From contig URWD01000002.1 of NCBI GenBank assembly GCA_900551525.1, forward strand, positions 7,676 through 71,675: 64,000 bases of DNA. The letters are read 5' to 3'. Below the pieces are notes generated by a model that was not told the DNA's origin, did not search any database, and was given only the letters and a program-made list of their open reading frames with translations. The stretch is from an uncultured Mycoplasmatota bacterium. GTDB lineage: Bacteria > Bacillota_I > Bacilli_A > RF39 > UBA660. The translations under genes were made by a program, and so were the position numbers. Of the stretch, positions 34,011 to 43,416 are shown piece after piece (positions within the stretch are counted from its first letter, which is position 1; the number at the start of each line of letters is the position of its first letter).

Positions 34011-35198
34011 ATGAAAATATTAGCAGTAAATGCAGGTAGTTCATCATTAAAATTTACATTAATTGAATTACCAGAAAAAAATGTCGTAGCAAGTGGATTG
34101 TTCGAAAAAATAGGTATAAATGGTTCTTGTTATACAATTAAATATAATGGAGAAAAAGTTAAAAAAGAAGTAAATTTAGTAGATCATTCAGTTGCTGTAA
34201 GAATATTAATGGAAGAACTTATTAATATGGGAATAATAAGTTCATTAGATGAAATTGAAGGAGTAGGACATCGTATGGTTCATGGTGGACAAGAATTCAC
34301 AGAATCAGTTGTATTAACAGAAGATGTTCTAGCTAGAGTTGCTAAATATAATGAATTAGCACCACTTCATAATCCAGCCAATATCATGGGAGTAAAAGCT
34401 TTCATGAAGGCATTACCAAATACAATTCAAGTTGGTGTATTTGATACAGCATTCCATACAACAATGAAAGAAGCTGAATATTTATATCCAGTTCCATATG
34501 AATGGTATGAAAAATATGGTGTTAGAAAATATGGTTTCCATGGTACAAGTCATAGATTCATTAACAAAACAATTAGTGAATATTTTGGTAGAAATGATTT
34601 AAAAGTTATCTCTTGTCACATTGGTAATGGTGGTTCTATAACAGCTATTGATTCTGGAAAAGTAGTTGATACTTCTATGGGATTTACACCACTTGCAGGT
34701 ATAATGATGGGAACTCGTAGTGGTGATATTGATGCATCAATGTTATCATACTTAGAAGGCAAAACTGGTAAATCACTTGAAGAACTTACAAATGACTTAA
34801 ATAAAAAGAGTGGACTTTTAGGTGTAAGTGGAGTAAGTAGTGATTCAAGAGACGTTGAAATGGCTGCTGATGAAGGAAATGAAAGAGCAATATTAGCTCA
34901 AGAAATGTATGCTAAAAAGATAGCTAATTATATAGCAATGTATAACAATTTACTTGGTGGAGCAGATGTAATTACTCTAACTGCAGGTGTTGGTGAAAAC
35001 AGTAAAACAATGCGTAAATCAATCATTGAAAAAATAGCATCTCTAGGTGTTAAAATAGATGATGAAAAAAATGATTTTCGTGGAGAATTCCGTCTTATTT
35101 CAACAGATGACTCAAAAATTCCAGTATATGTTGTTCCAACAGATGAAGAATTAATGATTGCTATGGATACTATGGAATTAAAGAATAAAAATAACTAA
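34011..35198 (+). CDS. ackA: Acetate kinase
   Basis: 395 residues, full length for the family. Start ATG 34011 follows AGAGGTG by six bases; a GTG at 34002 overlaps that site. Family motifs: ILAVNAGSSSLKFTL at the start, GVGHRMVHGG, FDTAFHTTM, KYGFHGTSHRF, GNGGSITA, DTSMGFTPLAGIMMGTRSGDID and the C-terminal TAGVGENS. It interconverts acetyl phosphate + ADP and acetate + ATP. This implies fermentative ATP formation. Phosphotransacetylase (pta) is not adjacent. nrnA and recX follow closely. Confidence 0.97.
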   Translation: MKILAVNAGSSSLKFTLIELPEKNVVASGLFEKIGINGSCYTIKYNGEKVKKEVNLVDHSVAVRILMEELINMGIISSLDEIEGVGHRMVHGGQEFTESVVLTEDVLARVAKYNELAPLHNPANIMGVKAFMKALPNTIQVGVFDTAFHTTMKEAEYLYPVPYEWYEKYGVRKYGFHGTSHRFINKTISEYFGRNDLKVISCHIGNGGSITAIDSGKVVDTSMGFTPLAGIMMGTRSGDIDASMLSYLEGKTGKSLEELTNDLNKKSGLLGVSGVSSDSRDVEMAADEGNERAILAQEMYAKKIANYIAMYNNLLGGADVITLTAGVGENSKTMRKSIIEKIASLGVKIDDEKNDFRGEFRLISTDDSKIPVYVVPTDEELMIAMDTMELKNKNN

Positions 35199-35215
35199 TT
35201 AGAAAGAGTGATAAA

Positions 35216-36181
35216 ATGAAGGAAATGTACAAAAAAATAATTAAGATAATCAAAAAATATGACAAAATAGTACTGGCACGTCATATTAGTCCCGATCCAG
35301 ATGCTATAGCTAGTCAAATAGCTTTAAGGGATTCAATTAAATTAACATTTCCGAATAAAGAAGTATATGCAGTAGGTGCAGGAGTTCATAAATTTAAATA
35401 TTTAGGAGCTCTTGACAAACCTGATTTAAGTACTTTAAATAATTCTTTATTAATTGTACTTGATGTTCCGAACTTTTATAGGGTGGATGGTATAAATGGA
35501 TTAGAATACGATGCTATTTTAAAAATTGACCATCATCCAGCAGAAGATATCGTTGGTGATGTTGACTGGACTGACTCAACTAAATCTAGTACATGTGAAA
35601 TGATTGCAGAACTTCTTCTTTATAGTCCACTTGCCATGGATACCAAAATTGCTGAAGATTTATATGTAGGAATGGTTTTTGACAGTGATAGATTTTTACT
35701 ACCAAACACAAGCGCTGAAACTTTAAAAACAGCATACGAACTTGTTAAAACAAGCAATATCAATTTTGTAAATCTTTATGACAATTTATATGAAAGAAGC
35801 ATAAATGAAGAAAAGTTCCGTGCATATCTCATAAACAATATAGAAATAACTGAAAATAGATTTGGTTTTATCTTTGTTCCAAGTGAAGACTTAAAGAAAT
35901 TTAATGTTGAACCAACAAGTGTATCAAATCAAGTTAATGATTTCTATTTTATTAAAGAACTTATGTGTTGGATGTTCGTAGTATACGATGAAAGAAATGA
36001 TATTTATAAAGCAAATATCAGAAGTCGTGGACCAGTTATCAACGAAGTGGCAACAAAATATAATGGGGGAGGACATAAATTTGCATCTGGATGTCGAACT
36101 AGTGATTATAAAGTAATTGAAGCTTTAGCTAAAGATTTAGATGCAACATGTAAAAAGTATAATGATGAAGAAAATATCTAA
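35216..36181 (+). CDS. nrnA: DHH/DHHA1 phosphoesterase, NrnA-like oligoribonuclease / pAp phosphatase
   Basis: 321 residues. DHH-family metal motifs: ARHISPDPDAIAS (H23, D27, D29), VLDVPN, IDHHP (about 104-107) and GMVFDSDRF. The DHHA1 substrate motif GGGGHKFASGC is near the C-terminus. NrnA degrades 2-5 nt RNA fragments and dephosphorylates pAp; other family members hydrolyse c-di-AMP products. The gene is 17 bases after ackA and its end overlaps recX. DVPN replaces the common DT/DS-type third motif, a mild variation. Confidence 0.9.
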   Translation: MKEMYKKIIKIIKKYDKIVLARHISPDPDAIASQIALRDSIKLTFPNKEVYAVGAGVHKFKYLGALDKPDLSTLNNSLLIVLDVPNFYRVDGINGLEYDAILKIDHHPAEDIVGDVDWTDSTKSSTCEMIAELLLYSPLAMDTKIAEDLYVGMVFDSDRFLLPNTSAETLKTAYELVKTSNINFVNLYDNLYERSINEEKFRAYLINNIEITENRFGFIFVPSEDLKKFNVEPTSVSNQVNDFYFIKELMCWMFVVYDERNDIYKANIRSRGPVINEVATKYNGGGHKFASGCRTSDYKVIEALAKDLDATCKKYNDEENI

Positions 36182-36929
36182 TATAAAAAAGAAAAATAAC
36201 AAATATATAATAACTCTAGGTGATAAAACTCAGCTAGAGTTTTATAGTGATACATTAATTAAATATAATTTATTAAAACCTAGAGAACTATCTGATATAG
36301 AGTTTAAGGAAATTATAAATTATAATAATTATTATGAAGCTTTCAATAAGTCATTAAAACTCATTAGTAATAAACAAAGAACAAAAAAAGAATTAGAAAA
36401 TAAATTAAAAGATTATTCTAAAGAAACAATAGGTAAAGTAATTAAAAAGTTAGAAGAACTAGATTATTTAAATGAACAAAATTACATAAGAAGTTATATC
36501 AACGATCAAATAAATCTAGGAATAAAAGGTCCAAACTATATAAAAAGAGAATTGGAAAAATTAAAGTTAAATTCATTATATATAAACGAATCCATCGTTA
36601 GTATAGATGAGTCTATTTGGAAAGAAAAAATAGAAAAAATTATAAATAAGAAAATAAAAGCTAATAAAAATTTAAGTAGGAATAATCTTATTTTAAAACT
36701 TAAAAGTTATTTAATATCACTAGGTTATAAATCTAGTATGGTAGTAGAAATGCTCAATTTAGTAGATTTCGAAGAAAATAATTCTATATTAGAAAAAGAA
36801 TATCAAAAAGAATATAAGAAATTAAATAAAAAATATAATGGGAAAGAATTAGAAAATAAAATAAAGTATAACCTTTATAAAAAAGGCTTTTCTTTAAATG
36901 ATATAGATAAAATTCAAAACAAATACTAG
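36165..36929 (+). CDS. recX: RecX-like regulatory protein
   Basis: About 254 residues from ATG 36165 (ATG 36162 is also possible); it overlaps the nrnA stop by 17 bases. The RecX three-helix repeats are visible: SNKQRTKKELENKLKDYSKE, IKKLEELDYLNEQNYIRSYINDQINLGIKGPNYIKRELEKLKL, and weaker ones after. RecX modulates RecA filaments. It is very Lys/Asn-rich like its neighbours and has no strong ribosome-binding site, so expression probably depends on coupling to nrnA. Confidence 0.8.
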   Translation: MKKISNIKKKNNKYIITLGDKTQLEFYSDTLIKYNLLKPRELSDIEFKEIINYNNYYEAFNKSLKLISNKQRTKKELENKLKDYSKETIGKVIKKLEELDYLNEQNYIRSYINDQINLGIKGPNYIKRELEKLKLNSLYINESIVSIDESIWKEKIEKIINKKIKANKNLSRNNLILKLKSYLISLGYKSSMVVEMLNLVDFEENNSILEKEYQKEYKKLNKKYNGKELENKIKYNLYKKGFSLNDIDKIQNKY

Positions 36930-36946
36930 ATTATCACCAAAATAAT

Positions 36947-36955
36947 TGCTATAAT
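36947..36955 (+). promoter_or_regulatory. Extended -10 promoter of the lipoprotein gene
   Basis: TGCTATAAT (36947-36955), a consensus extended -10 box. The -35 position (TAGATT, 36927-36932, over the recX stop codon) is weak. Confidence 0.6.
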
Positions 36956-36980
36956 AATTGTATAAGATAAGGTGATATTA

Positions 36981-38288
36981 ATGAAGTATATGAAAATAAT
37001 GATACTTGCAATAACTCTTTTACTATTAACCGGATGTGGGTGGAGTGATGTCCAAGATAAGTATGAAGATTTATTAAATCAAAATATTTCTTGTACTTAT
37101 TATACAGAAGAAAAGAGTGCCTCAGACGATTTTTTTGGAGTGGGAACCATGGTATTATCTGCAGATTATAATGGTTTTTATCTAAATTTGAACAATAATA
37201 AAAAAATAGTTTTATATGACAATAATGGAGAAAATACTTATTTAGACTTTCCAACTCAATATGTTTATATGCAAACAGATTTCAAAGAAAGTTATTTCAA
37301 AAAATATCTAGAAAATAATAGCTGTCCTTCTACAATTTATATTTATATGGGAGGAGATCCTTATTTTTCAGTTAATAGTTGCGATGGAATAGGAGCTTGC
37401 AGTTCTTATGTTCTTAAACAAAATCAAGTAACAGATGAAAATGGTGAAAAGATTGATTGTCACTATCCAAATGCAGTTGCGTGTGCTAAAACATCAACAG
37501 AAAATACTAAACCTAAGTATTATTTAGAGTTTGGTTATTATAAAAAATCAAATGGTACAATATCAAAATATTTTGGTGTTTCATCAGATAAAAACTACAA
37601 AAATATGGAAGTTGCTATAGATGACGATGAATTGACAGTTTATGAAAATTTATCATTTTTTACGGTTACGTCAGATGCTTCAAAAGAAATATATCTTTCT
37701 AACAATAAATTTATTGCCATGGATAAGTTAATCATAAAACCAACTGTGACAACCAACACAACTTACTTTATTACGGGACCAAATTCAACAAATTATGGAG
37801 ATTTAGATGAAGTTGGTAACGAGGAAGTTCCAAACATTGATCCGGACAATTCAGAAATTGAAAATACACCGCAAGAGGATTTGGATATAACAGAAGTTGA
37901 AGTATGTGGTGCAGGAACAACATCGCTTCTTGTATTTCAAGTAATAGGTTATATAATATTAATAATAAAAATATTAGTACCAATTATATTAATAGTACTT
38001 GGAAGCATAGATTTAGGAAAAGCATCATTAAGTGGAGATGACAAAGCAGTAAAAGAAGCAGCAATTAGCTTCGCTAAAAGAGTATTAATTGGATTAATAA
38101 TATTCTTCGTACCAACAATATTAGATTTCTTTTTAGGACTTGTTGAAGGCACAACTGATGTATCCAGTAAATACCGTGGATGTACAGATTGTGTACTAAA
38201 TCCAAATAATAGTAGTAAATGTTCTCCAAAAAAGTTGAATGATAATAACTCTGCCCAAGATGGTGTTTCTACTAGCGGAAAATTTTAG
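36981..38288 (+). CDS. Lipoprotein ectodomain fused to a VirB2-like (IDLGKA) C-terminal domain
   Basis: 435 residues from ATG 36981 (AAGGTGA upstream). The N-terminus ends in LLLTGC, a clear lipobox, so the protein is lipidated by Lgt. The ectodomain (about 20-285) has several Cys pairs and no recognised family. After an Asp/Glu-rich linker comes a block (about 310-420) homologous to the stand-alone proteins at 12866 and 13273: two hydrophobic helices, GSIDLGKASLSGDDKAVKEA, IFFVPTI and CTDCVLNPNNSSKC. The coding sequence of this block is repeated almost perfectly in the next gene. The domain link suggests an accessory or surface component of the Tad-like machine, but that is inference. Confidence 0.75.
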   Translation: MKYMKIMILAITLLLLTGCGWSDVQDKYEDLLNQNISCTYYTEEKSASDDFFGVGTMVLSADYNGFYLNLNNNKKIVLYDNNGENTYLDFPTQYVYMQTDFKESYFKKYLENNSCPSTIYIYMGGDPYFSVNSCDGIGACSSYVLKQNQVTDENGEKIDCHYPNAVACAKTSTENTKPKYYLEFGYYKKSNGTISKYFGVSSDKNYKNMEVAIDDDELTVYENLSFFTVTSDASKEIYLSNNKFIAMDKLIIKPTVTTNTTYFITGPNSTNYGDLDEVGNEEVPNIDPDNSEIENTPQEDLDITEVEVCGAGTTSLLVFQVIGYIILIIKILVPIILIVLGSIDLGKASLSGDDKAVKEAAISFAKRVLIGLIIFFVPTILDFFLGLVEGTTDVSSKYRGCTDCVLNPNNSSKCSPKKLNDNNSAQDGVSTSGKF

Positions 38289-38298
38289 TAAAAGAGGT
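37860..38298 (+). repeat. 439-bp direct repeat, copy 1
   Basis: Identical to 39090-39528 except for two bases (38254 C/T and 38272 C/G by direct comparison). It covers the 3' third of the coding sequence, the stop codon and the AAAAGAGGT ribosome-binding site of the next gene. Offset between copies 1230 bp. Confidence 0.97.
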
Positions 38299-38306
38299 GA
38301 AATAGA

Positions 38307-39518
38307 GTGAAAAAATATTTTTGCATAATAACTTTGTTAGCTTTATTTATTTTGCCAACATCAATTAAGGCAGAAGAATATGATTGCTACTATTATTCCA
38401 AAAATAAAAGAAGTGAGGTTGGATATAATCTTCAAGAGAAACATGTAGGATTATTTGGAAATAATTCAATTGATATCATTAAATTTAAAGGAAAAGCACT
38501 AAACAAAAGTACAACTGGAAACAAAAGTGTTGGAGATCAAATTCCCGATAAATGTTATGAATATGTTTCAATAAAAGCATCCAAAGTTATGACTTCAGGA
38601 AGAACAACATATTCTTTTAAATTAGGTGATGATATTACTGATGTAAGTTCCCAAAGTAATGCTGATGATGTTATTTTAAAACTAAATGGTTTTCTAGAGG
38701 ATAGTGAAGAAAAAATTTGTCAAAATGAAGTTAAGTCAAGCATTAATTATAACAATGACTTAGATGAACTAGATTTAGATATAAAGGCAACATATGCAGT
38801 TAGATTTAAGTTTGTAACAAAAGAAGATGGCAAAAGAGAATTTATTGTTTCATATGATGGAGCTGAAAAAAGTAGTGGGGAATTTGAAAGTACAAACGTG
38901 CCAAGTGTCAGTTTAGATAATGTAAAAAATGATAATGGTGATATTGCCACATTCGGTGTAGATAGTGAATATGTGGAAAAATTTTGGGGAGCATGCGTTG
39001 CACCATCCATGTTCAACATCAAAAAAAGTGGTTCAACCTATACCTTGTTTTCAGATAGAAAAGAAGATAATGAAAATTATCAAAAAGAAGAAAATACACC
39101 GCAAGAGGATTTGGATATAACAGAAGTTGAAGTATGTGGTGCAGGAACAACATCGCTTCTTGTATTTCAAGTAATAGGTTATATAATATTAATAATAAAA
39201 ATATTAGTACCAATTATATTAATAGTACTTGGAAGCATAGATTTAGGAAAAGCATCATTAAGTGGAGATGACAAAGCAGTAAAAGAAGCAGCAATTAGCT
39301 TCGCTAAAAGAGTATTAATTGGATTAATAATATTCTTCGTACCAACAATATTAGATTTCTTTTTAGGACTTGTTGAAGGCACAACTGATGTATCCAGTAA
39401 ATACCGTGGATGTACAGATTGTGTACTAAATCCAAATAATAGTAGTAAATGTTCTCCAAAAAAGTTGAATGATAATAACTCTGTCCAAGATGGTGTTTCT
39501 AGTAGCGGAAAATTTTAG
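38307..39518 (+). CDS. Secreted ectodomain fused to a VirB2-like (IDLGKA) C-terminal domain
   Basis: 403 residues starting at GTG 38307, with AAAGAGGTGA upstream. A classical signal peptide ends near ADL-type KAE (about residue 22) without a lipobox. The ectodomain (about 23-255) is unrelated in sequence to that of the preceding lipoprotein. A short Asn/Glu linker leads to the same two-helix IDLGKA domain, which at the DNA level is part of the 439-bp repeat. The two proteins therefore share an anchor/assembly domain but display different heads. It ends with a terminator. The family of the head is not recognised. Confidence 0.75.
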   Translation: MKKYFCIITLLALFILPTSIKAEEYDCYYYSKNKRSEVGYNLQEKHVGLFGNNSIDIIKFKGKALNKSTTGNKSVGDQIPDKCYEYVSIKASKVMTSGRTTYSFKLGDDITDVSSQSNADDVILKLNGFLEDSEEKICQNEVKSSINYNNDLDELDLDIKATYAVRFKFVTKEDGKREFIVSYDGAEKSSGEFESTNVPSVSLDNVKNDNGDIATFGVDSEYVEKFWGACVAPSMFNIKKSGSTYTLFSDRKEDNENYQKEENTPQEDLDITEVEVCGAGTTSLLVFQVIGYIILIIKILVPIILIVLGSIDLGKASLSGDDKAVKEAAISFAKRVLIGLIIFFVPTILDFFLGLVEGTTDVSSKYRGCTDCVLNPNNSSKCSPKKLNDNNSVQDGVSSSGKF

Positions 39519-39528
39519 TAAAAGAGGT
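39090..39528 (+). repeat. 439-bp direct repeat, copy 2
   Basis: Second copy of the repeat at 37860-38298 (two mismatches). Its 3' end carries an orphan ribosome-binding site (AAAAGAGGT) with no gene behind it, as expected if the unit was duplicated from copy 1. Confidence 0.97.
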
Positions 39529-39566
39529 CATTTTTAGCAAAAAAATGCTAGATTTGACTTTTTTTT
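39527..39566 (+). terminator. Terminator after the duplicated-domain genes
   Basis: Two stem blocks, GTCA/TGAC (39527-39530, 39555-39558) and TAGCA/TGCTA (39535-39539, 39546-39550), separated by a mostly mismatched internal loop, then eight Ts. Confidence 0.75.
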
Positions 39567-39578
39567 AGTTAACATTTG

Positions 39579-39587
39579 TGATATAAT
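39579..39587 (+). promoter_or_regulatory. Extended -10 promoter of the rimP-nusA-infB operon
   Basis: TGATATAAT (39579-39587), consensus extended -10. TTGACT at 39554-39559 is 22 bp away, too far for a standard spacer. The promoter abuts the preceding terminator. Confidence 0.65.
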
Positions 39588-39602
39588 TTAACTATCAGTT
39601 TT

Positions 39603-39624
39603 AAGTGGGCAGGAAATCCCACTT
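39603..39624 (+). promoter_or_regulatory. Leader hairpin upstream of rimP
   Basis: Perfect 7-bp stem AAGTGGG/CCCACTT (39603-39609, 39618-39624) with loop CAGGAAAT, followed by a broken T run, in the 5' leader. Similar GTGGG/CCCAC leader stems precede rimP in other Bacillota as I recall, so it may be a conserved regulatory element. Confidence 0.6.
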
Positions 39625-39648
39625 TTATTATTAGTTATGGAGGTGTTT

Positions 39649-39903
39649 ATGAAACTAGTATTAGACAAACTTAAAATTGATTTACAAGAGGCTTTTGAAA
39701 AGACAGACATAATTGTTGATGACATAACTTTTGAAGAAAAAGGAAAATATAAGTTTTTAACAGTAACTTTAGATAAAATCGGAGGTATTGATTTAGAAAC
39801 CATAGTTGAAGCCACCAAAGTTGTAAATGAAGTAGTGGATAAAGCCGATATAACAGATGATAGCTACATATTAGATGTAGTAAGTAAAGAAAGAGGAGAG
39901 TAA
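39649..39903 (+). CDS. rimP: RimP-like ribosome maturation factor, N-terminal domain only
   Basis: 84 residues from ATG 39649, preceded by GGAGGTG; an in-frame ATG at 39637 overlaps this site. It matches the N-terminal domain of RimP: VDDITFEEKGKYKFLTVTLDKIGGIDLETI, then VNEVVDKAD and DSYILDVVSKERGE, which corresponds to the YxLEVSSPG-xRPL region where the domain ends. The C-terminal SH3-like domain (about 70 residues) is missing, and nusA starts two bases after the stop, so there is no room for it. RimP binds the free 30S subunit during maturation. Position ahead of nusA confirms identity. Confidence 0.82.
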   Translation: MKLVLDKLKIDLQEAFEKTDIIVDDITFEEKGKYKFLTVTLDKIGGIDLETIVEATKVVNEVVDKADITDDSYILDVVSKERGE

Positions 39904-39905
39904 AA

Positions 39906-41033
39906 ATGAGTAAACAACAATCAAGTGGAAGTGAATTAATTAAGGCATTAAATGTTTTAGTAGAAGAAAAAAACATAAGCCCAGATGTAGTATTTGAAGC
40001 TTTACAATTAGCCCTTCAAACTGCATACAAGAAAAATTTTAATTCCAAGACAAATGTTAGAGTAGACATCAATCGTGAAACTGGAGATATCAAAGTATAT
40101 TCATATTACGTTGTAGTTCCTGAAATAAAAGAAGCAGAACTAGTGGAAGATGAAGAAGGAAATATTACTAGAATAGAACCAGAAATTAATCGTGATGCTC
40201 AAATACTTTTGGAAGATGCCCAAAAGAAGGTGCCAAATATCAAAGTTGGTGAAACAATTGAAGAAGAAGTAACACCTAAAGATTTTGGTAGAGTAGCAGC
40301 AGGAACAGCAAAACAAGTTGTAATGCAAAAAATAAGAGAAGCAGAAAAAAACAGTGTAATTGAAGAATTTTCTGATAAACAAGATGAATTAATGATTGGT
40401 ATGGTAGCAATGGAAGACCAAAATAACTACTATATTGATTTAGGTAGAACCAGAGGAATACTTCCAAAAAGAGAAACAATACCAGGTGAACAAATCATAA
40501 TGGGTTCAAATATTAAAGTATATGTTAGTAAAGTTGAAAGTGGACCAAAAGGACCAATCATCAAATTATCAAGAAATAATTATGGATTTGTTAAAAGATT
40601 ATTTGAACATGAAATACCAGAAGTTGCAAATGGCACAATCGTAATTGCTGGTGTAGCTAGAGAACCTGGTATTAGAACAAAAATTGCTTTATATTCAATT
40701 AATGATAGAATAGATGCAATAGGTTCATGTATCGGTGAACGTGGTTCAAGAATAGCTGGCATTTTAAAAGAACTAAAAGGTGAAAAAGTAGATTTAGTTT
40801 TATATAGTGAAGATGCAGCAGAATATATAAAAAATGCTATGACACCAGCAAAAGATGTTATAGTATCAATACCAGATGCTGAAGTAAGAAATGCTCTAGT
40901 TATTGTGGGTAGTGATAACTTATCAGCAGCTATAGGTAAAAAGGGAAGCAATATTAAATTAGCTAGTAAACTAACCAAATATCATTTAGAAATTAAGACC
41001 ATGGAAGAAATACAACAAGCAGGAAACAAATAA
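39906..41033 (+). CDS. nusA: Transcription termination/antitermination protein NusA
   Basis: 375 residues, the size of NusA in Bacillota without acidic repeats. N-terminal RNA-polymerase-binding domain (ELIKALNVLVEEKNISPDVVFEALQLALQTAYKK), S1 domain (about 130-200), and two KH domains with the GSRIAGI and GKKGSNIKLASKLT loops. It modulates pausing and termination. The stop shares bases with the start of rnpM. It is part of the rimP-nusA-rnpM-infB-rbfA-truB operon. Confidence 0.97.
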   Translation: MSKQQSSGSELIKALNVLVEEKNISPDVVFEALQLALQTAYKKNFNSKTNVRVDINRETGDIKVYSYYVVVPEIKEAELVEDEEGNITRIEPEINRDAQILLEDAQKKVPNIKVGETIEEEVTPKDFGRVAAGTAKQVVMQKIREAEKNSVIEEFSDKQDELMIGMVAMEDQNNYYIDLGRTRGILPKRETIPGEQIIMGSNIKVYVSKVESGPKGPIIKLSRNNYGFVKRLFEHEIPEVANGTIVIAGVAREPGIRTKIALYSINDRIDAIGSCIGERGSRIAGILKELKGEKVDLVLYSEDAAEYIKNAMTPAKDVIVSIPDAEVRNALVIVGSDNLSAAIGKKGSNIKLASKLTKYHLEIKTMEEIQQAGNK

Positions 41034-41290
41034 TGAAAAAAATACCAATGCGTTCTTGTATCATTACTAAAGAAAAGCTACCAAAAAAAGAATTAATCAG
41101 AGTAGTTAGAACCCCTGAAGGAGAAATAGTAATTGATGAAATAGGAAAAGCAAATGGCCGTGGAGCTTATTTAAAAAAAGATATTGAGGTTATAAAAAAA
41201 GCTAAAAATAATAAAGTATTAAATAGAGTACTTGAAGTAGAAGTGCCCGATTCTATTTACGAAAAATTAGAAGAAATAGTACAAAAATAA
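41033..41290 (+). CDS. rnpM: YlxR/RnpM family RNA-binding protein (DUF448)
   Basis: 85 residues with the family core: RSCIITKEKLPKKELIRVVRTPEGEIVID and KANGRGAYLKKD. YlxR of B. subtilis binds the RNase P RNA and modulates its activity (RnpM). It overlaps nusA by one base. In many Bacillota the next gene is the L7Ae-like ylxQ; here it is missing and infB follows 17 bases later. Confidence 0.93.
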   Translation: MKKIPMRSCIITKEKLPKKELIRVVRTPEGEIVIDEIGKANGRGAYLKKDIEVIKKAKNNKVLNRVLEVEVPDSIYEKLEEIVQK

Positions 41291-41307
41291 CGAAAGGTTG
41301 TGATTAA

Positions 41308-43416
41308 ATGAAAGTATCAGAATATGCAAATGATGTAAATTTATCTGTAGCAGAAATCCTAAAAAAATGTCATGAACTAGCAATAAATGTTAATACAAAA
41401 GATGACTATTTAACAGATGATGATATCATAATGCTAGATAACACTATTAATTTAATTAGTACGGATGAAGAAATTACTTACGAAGAAGAGGAAGATATCG
41501 AAGATAAAGTAGATGAAATAATGACATCTTCAAAAGTAGATAAAACAATGAAAGAAAGCGTAAGTAAAGAAAAACTTAAGAAAAAAGATGCCAATAAACA
41601 AGAATTTAACATGTTAAAGAAAGAAATGTACAAGCATAAAAATAAGCTTATGAAAAATGAAGCTGATGAAAACGTTGTGCTTTACAAAAATGGCATGAGT
41701 GTTAGTGAATTTGCTAGCGTTTTAAATGTTGGTGGAGCAGAAATCATTAAAAAATTAATGGAAAATGGTTTAATGTTAAGCTTGAATCAACCAATAGATT
41801 TTGAAAATGCAGAAATTATAGCACTTGACTATAATAAAACTTTAAAAAGAGAAGAAACACAAGATGTTACTAATTTTGAAGAATATGAAATAATAGATAA
41901 AGAAGAAGATTTAGTAAAAAGACCACCAATAGTAACTATAATGGGCCATGTTGACCATGGTAAAACAACACTTCTTGACTATATAAGAAATACACATGTA
42001 GTTGATAAAGAATTTGGCGGAATTACACAACATATTGGAGCTTATCAAACTAAATACAAAGATGAACTTATAACATTTATTGATACACCAGGCCATGCAG
42101 CTTTTACAGAAATGCGTGCCAGAGGTGCATCAGTTACAGATATCGTAATTATAATAGTTGCAGCTGATGATGGTGTAAAACCACAAACGAAAGAAGCAGT
42201 GGATCATGCGTTAAGTGCAAAAGTTCCAATTATTGTTGCAGTTAACAAAATTGATAAACCAGATGCAAACATTGATAGAGTTTTAACAGAAATGGCTGAA
42301 ATAGGCATAACACCGGAAAGTTGGGGTGGAGATATTCCATTTATAAATATATCTGCTCACACAGGTGAAGGAATTGATTTACTTCTTGAAACAATTCTTA
42401 CAATTGCTGAAGTAGGTGAGTTAAAGGCCAATCCAAATCGTTATGCAGTCGGAGCAGTTATTGAGTCAAGACTTGATAAAAATGTTGGGGGTATTGCATC
42501 ATTCTTAATTCAAAACGGAACACTTAGAATTGGTGACCCAATTGTTGTTGGAACAAGTTATGCTAAAGTAAGAACTATGAAAAACGATCGTGGTGAATCA
42601 ATCGTTGAAGCTGGACCATCAACACCAGTTGAAATAACAGGTTTAACTGAAAATCCATCTGCAGGTGATAAATTTATGGCTTTCGAAACAGAAGCAGAAG
42701 CAAAATCTGTAGCAGAAAAAAGAAAAGATGCTGCTAAAATGAATGCTGGTAAAGATAAAAAAGTATCACTTGATGATTTATTTGCATCTGTTGATGCTGG
42801 AAATAAAGAAATTAATGTAGTTTTAAAAGCTGATGTTCGTGGTTCTGAAGAAGCAGTAAAAAATGCTTTAGAAAAAATCAAAGAACAAGATGTTTCTGTT
42901 AAAGTAATAAGAAGTGGTATTGGTGCCATCACTGAATCAGATGTAGTTTTAGCTAGTGCATCAAATGCCATTATTATTGGATTTAACGTTGTAGCATCTT
43001 CAAGTGCCAAAGATATAGCCAAAGATAATAATATTGATATAAGATTATATACAATTATTTACAAGTTAGTTGAAGATATTGAAGCTGCTATAAATGGTAT
43101 GTTAGACCCAGAATTTGAAGAAAAAATACTTGGTGAAGCCGAAATTAGAAAAATATTCAAATTTTCTAAAATTGGTAACATTGCAGGTTCATATATTACA
43201 AATGGTATAGTTAAAAATGGCGCTCTTGCTCGTGTTATACGTGATGGTGTAGTAATTGCTAGTGACGAAAAAATAGCATCTCTTCAAAGAGAAAAAGACA
43301 CAGTTAAAGAAGTTAAAAAAGGTTTTGAATGTGGTATTACCTTAGAAAAATTTAATGATTTCAAAGAAGGCGACACTATCGAAGCTTATGAAATGATCGA
43401 GGTAAAACATGCCTAA
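41308..43416 (+). CDS. infB: Translation initiation factor IF-2
   Basis: 702 residues. The N-terminal region is short, with two IF2_N-type helices ([47 protein letters not shown]). GTPase domain from about residue 205: GHVDHGKTT near 213, [20 protein letters not shown]. Domains II, III and the fMet-tRNA-binding C-terminal domain follow (GYI-type [18 protein letters not shown]). It places initiator tRNA on the 30S subunit. It overlaps rbfA by 8 bases. Confidence 0.98.
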   Translation: MKVSEYANDVNLSVAEILKKCHELAINVNTKDDYLTDDDIIMLDNTINLISTDEEITYEEEEDIEDKVDEIMTSSKVDKTMKESVSKEKLKKKDANKQEFNMLKKEMYKHKNKLMKNEADENVVLYKNGMSVSEFASVLNVGGAEIIKKLMENGLMLSLNQPIDFENAEIIALDYNKTLKREETQDVTNFEEYEIIDKEEDLVKRPPIVTIMGHVDHGKTTLLDYIRNTHVVDKEFGGITQHIGAYQTKYKDELITFIDTPGHAAFTEMRARGASVTDIVIIIVAADDGVKPQTKEAVDHALSAKVPIIVAVNKIDKPDANIDRVLTEMAEIGITPESWGGDIPFINISAHTGEGIDLLLETILTIAEVGELKANPNRYAVGAVIESRLDKNVGGIASFLIQNGTLRIGDPIVVGTSYAKVRTMKNDRGESIVEAGPSTPVEITGLTENPSAGDKFMAFETEAEAKSVAEKRKDAAKMNAGKDKKVSLDDLFASVDAGNKEINVVLKADVRGSEEAVKNALEKIKEQDVSVKVIRSGIGAITESDVVLASASNAIIIGFNVVASSSAKDIAKDNNIDIRLYTIIYKLVEDIEAAINGMLDPEFEEKILGEAEIRKIFKFSKIGNIAGSYITNGIVKNGALARVIRDGVVIASDEKIASLQREKDTVKEVKKGFECGITLEKFNDFKEGDTIEAYEMIEVKHA

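Noticed and set aside
42558..43022. 154-codon minus-strand frame inside infB
   Set aside because: A shadow of a strongly conserved gene; no start signals and no family resemblance.
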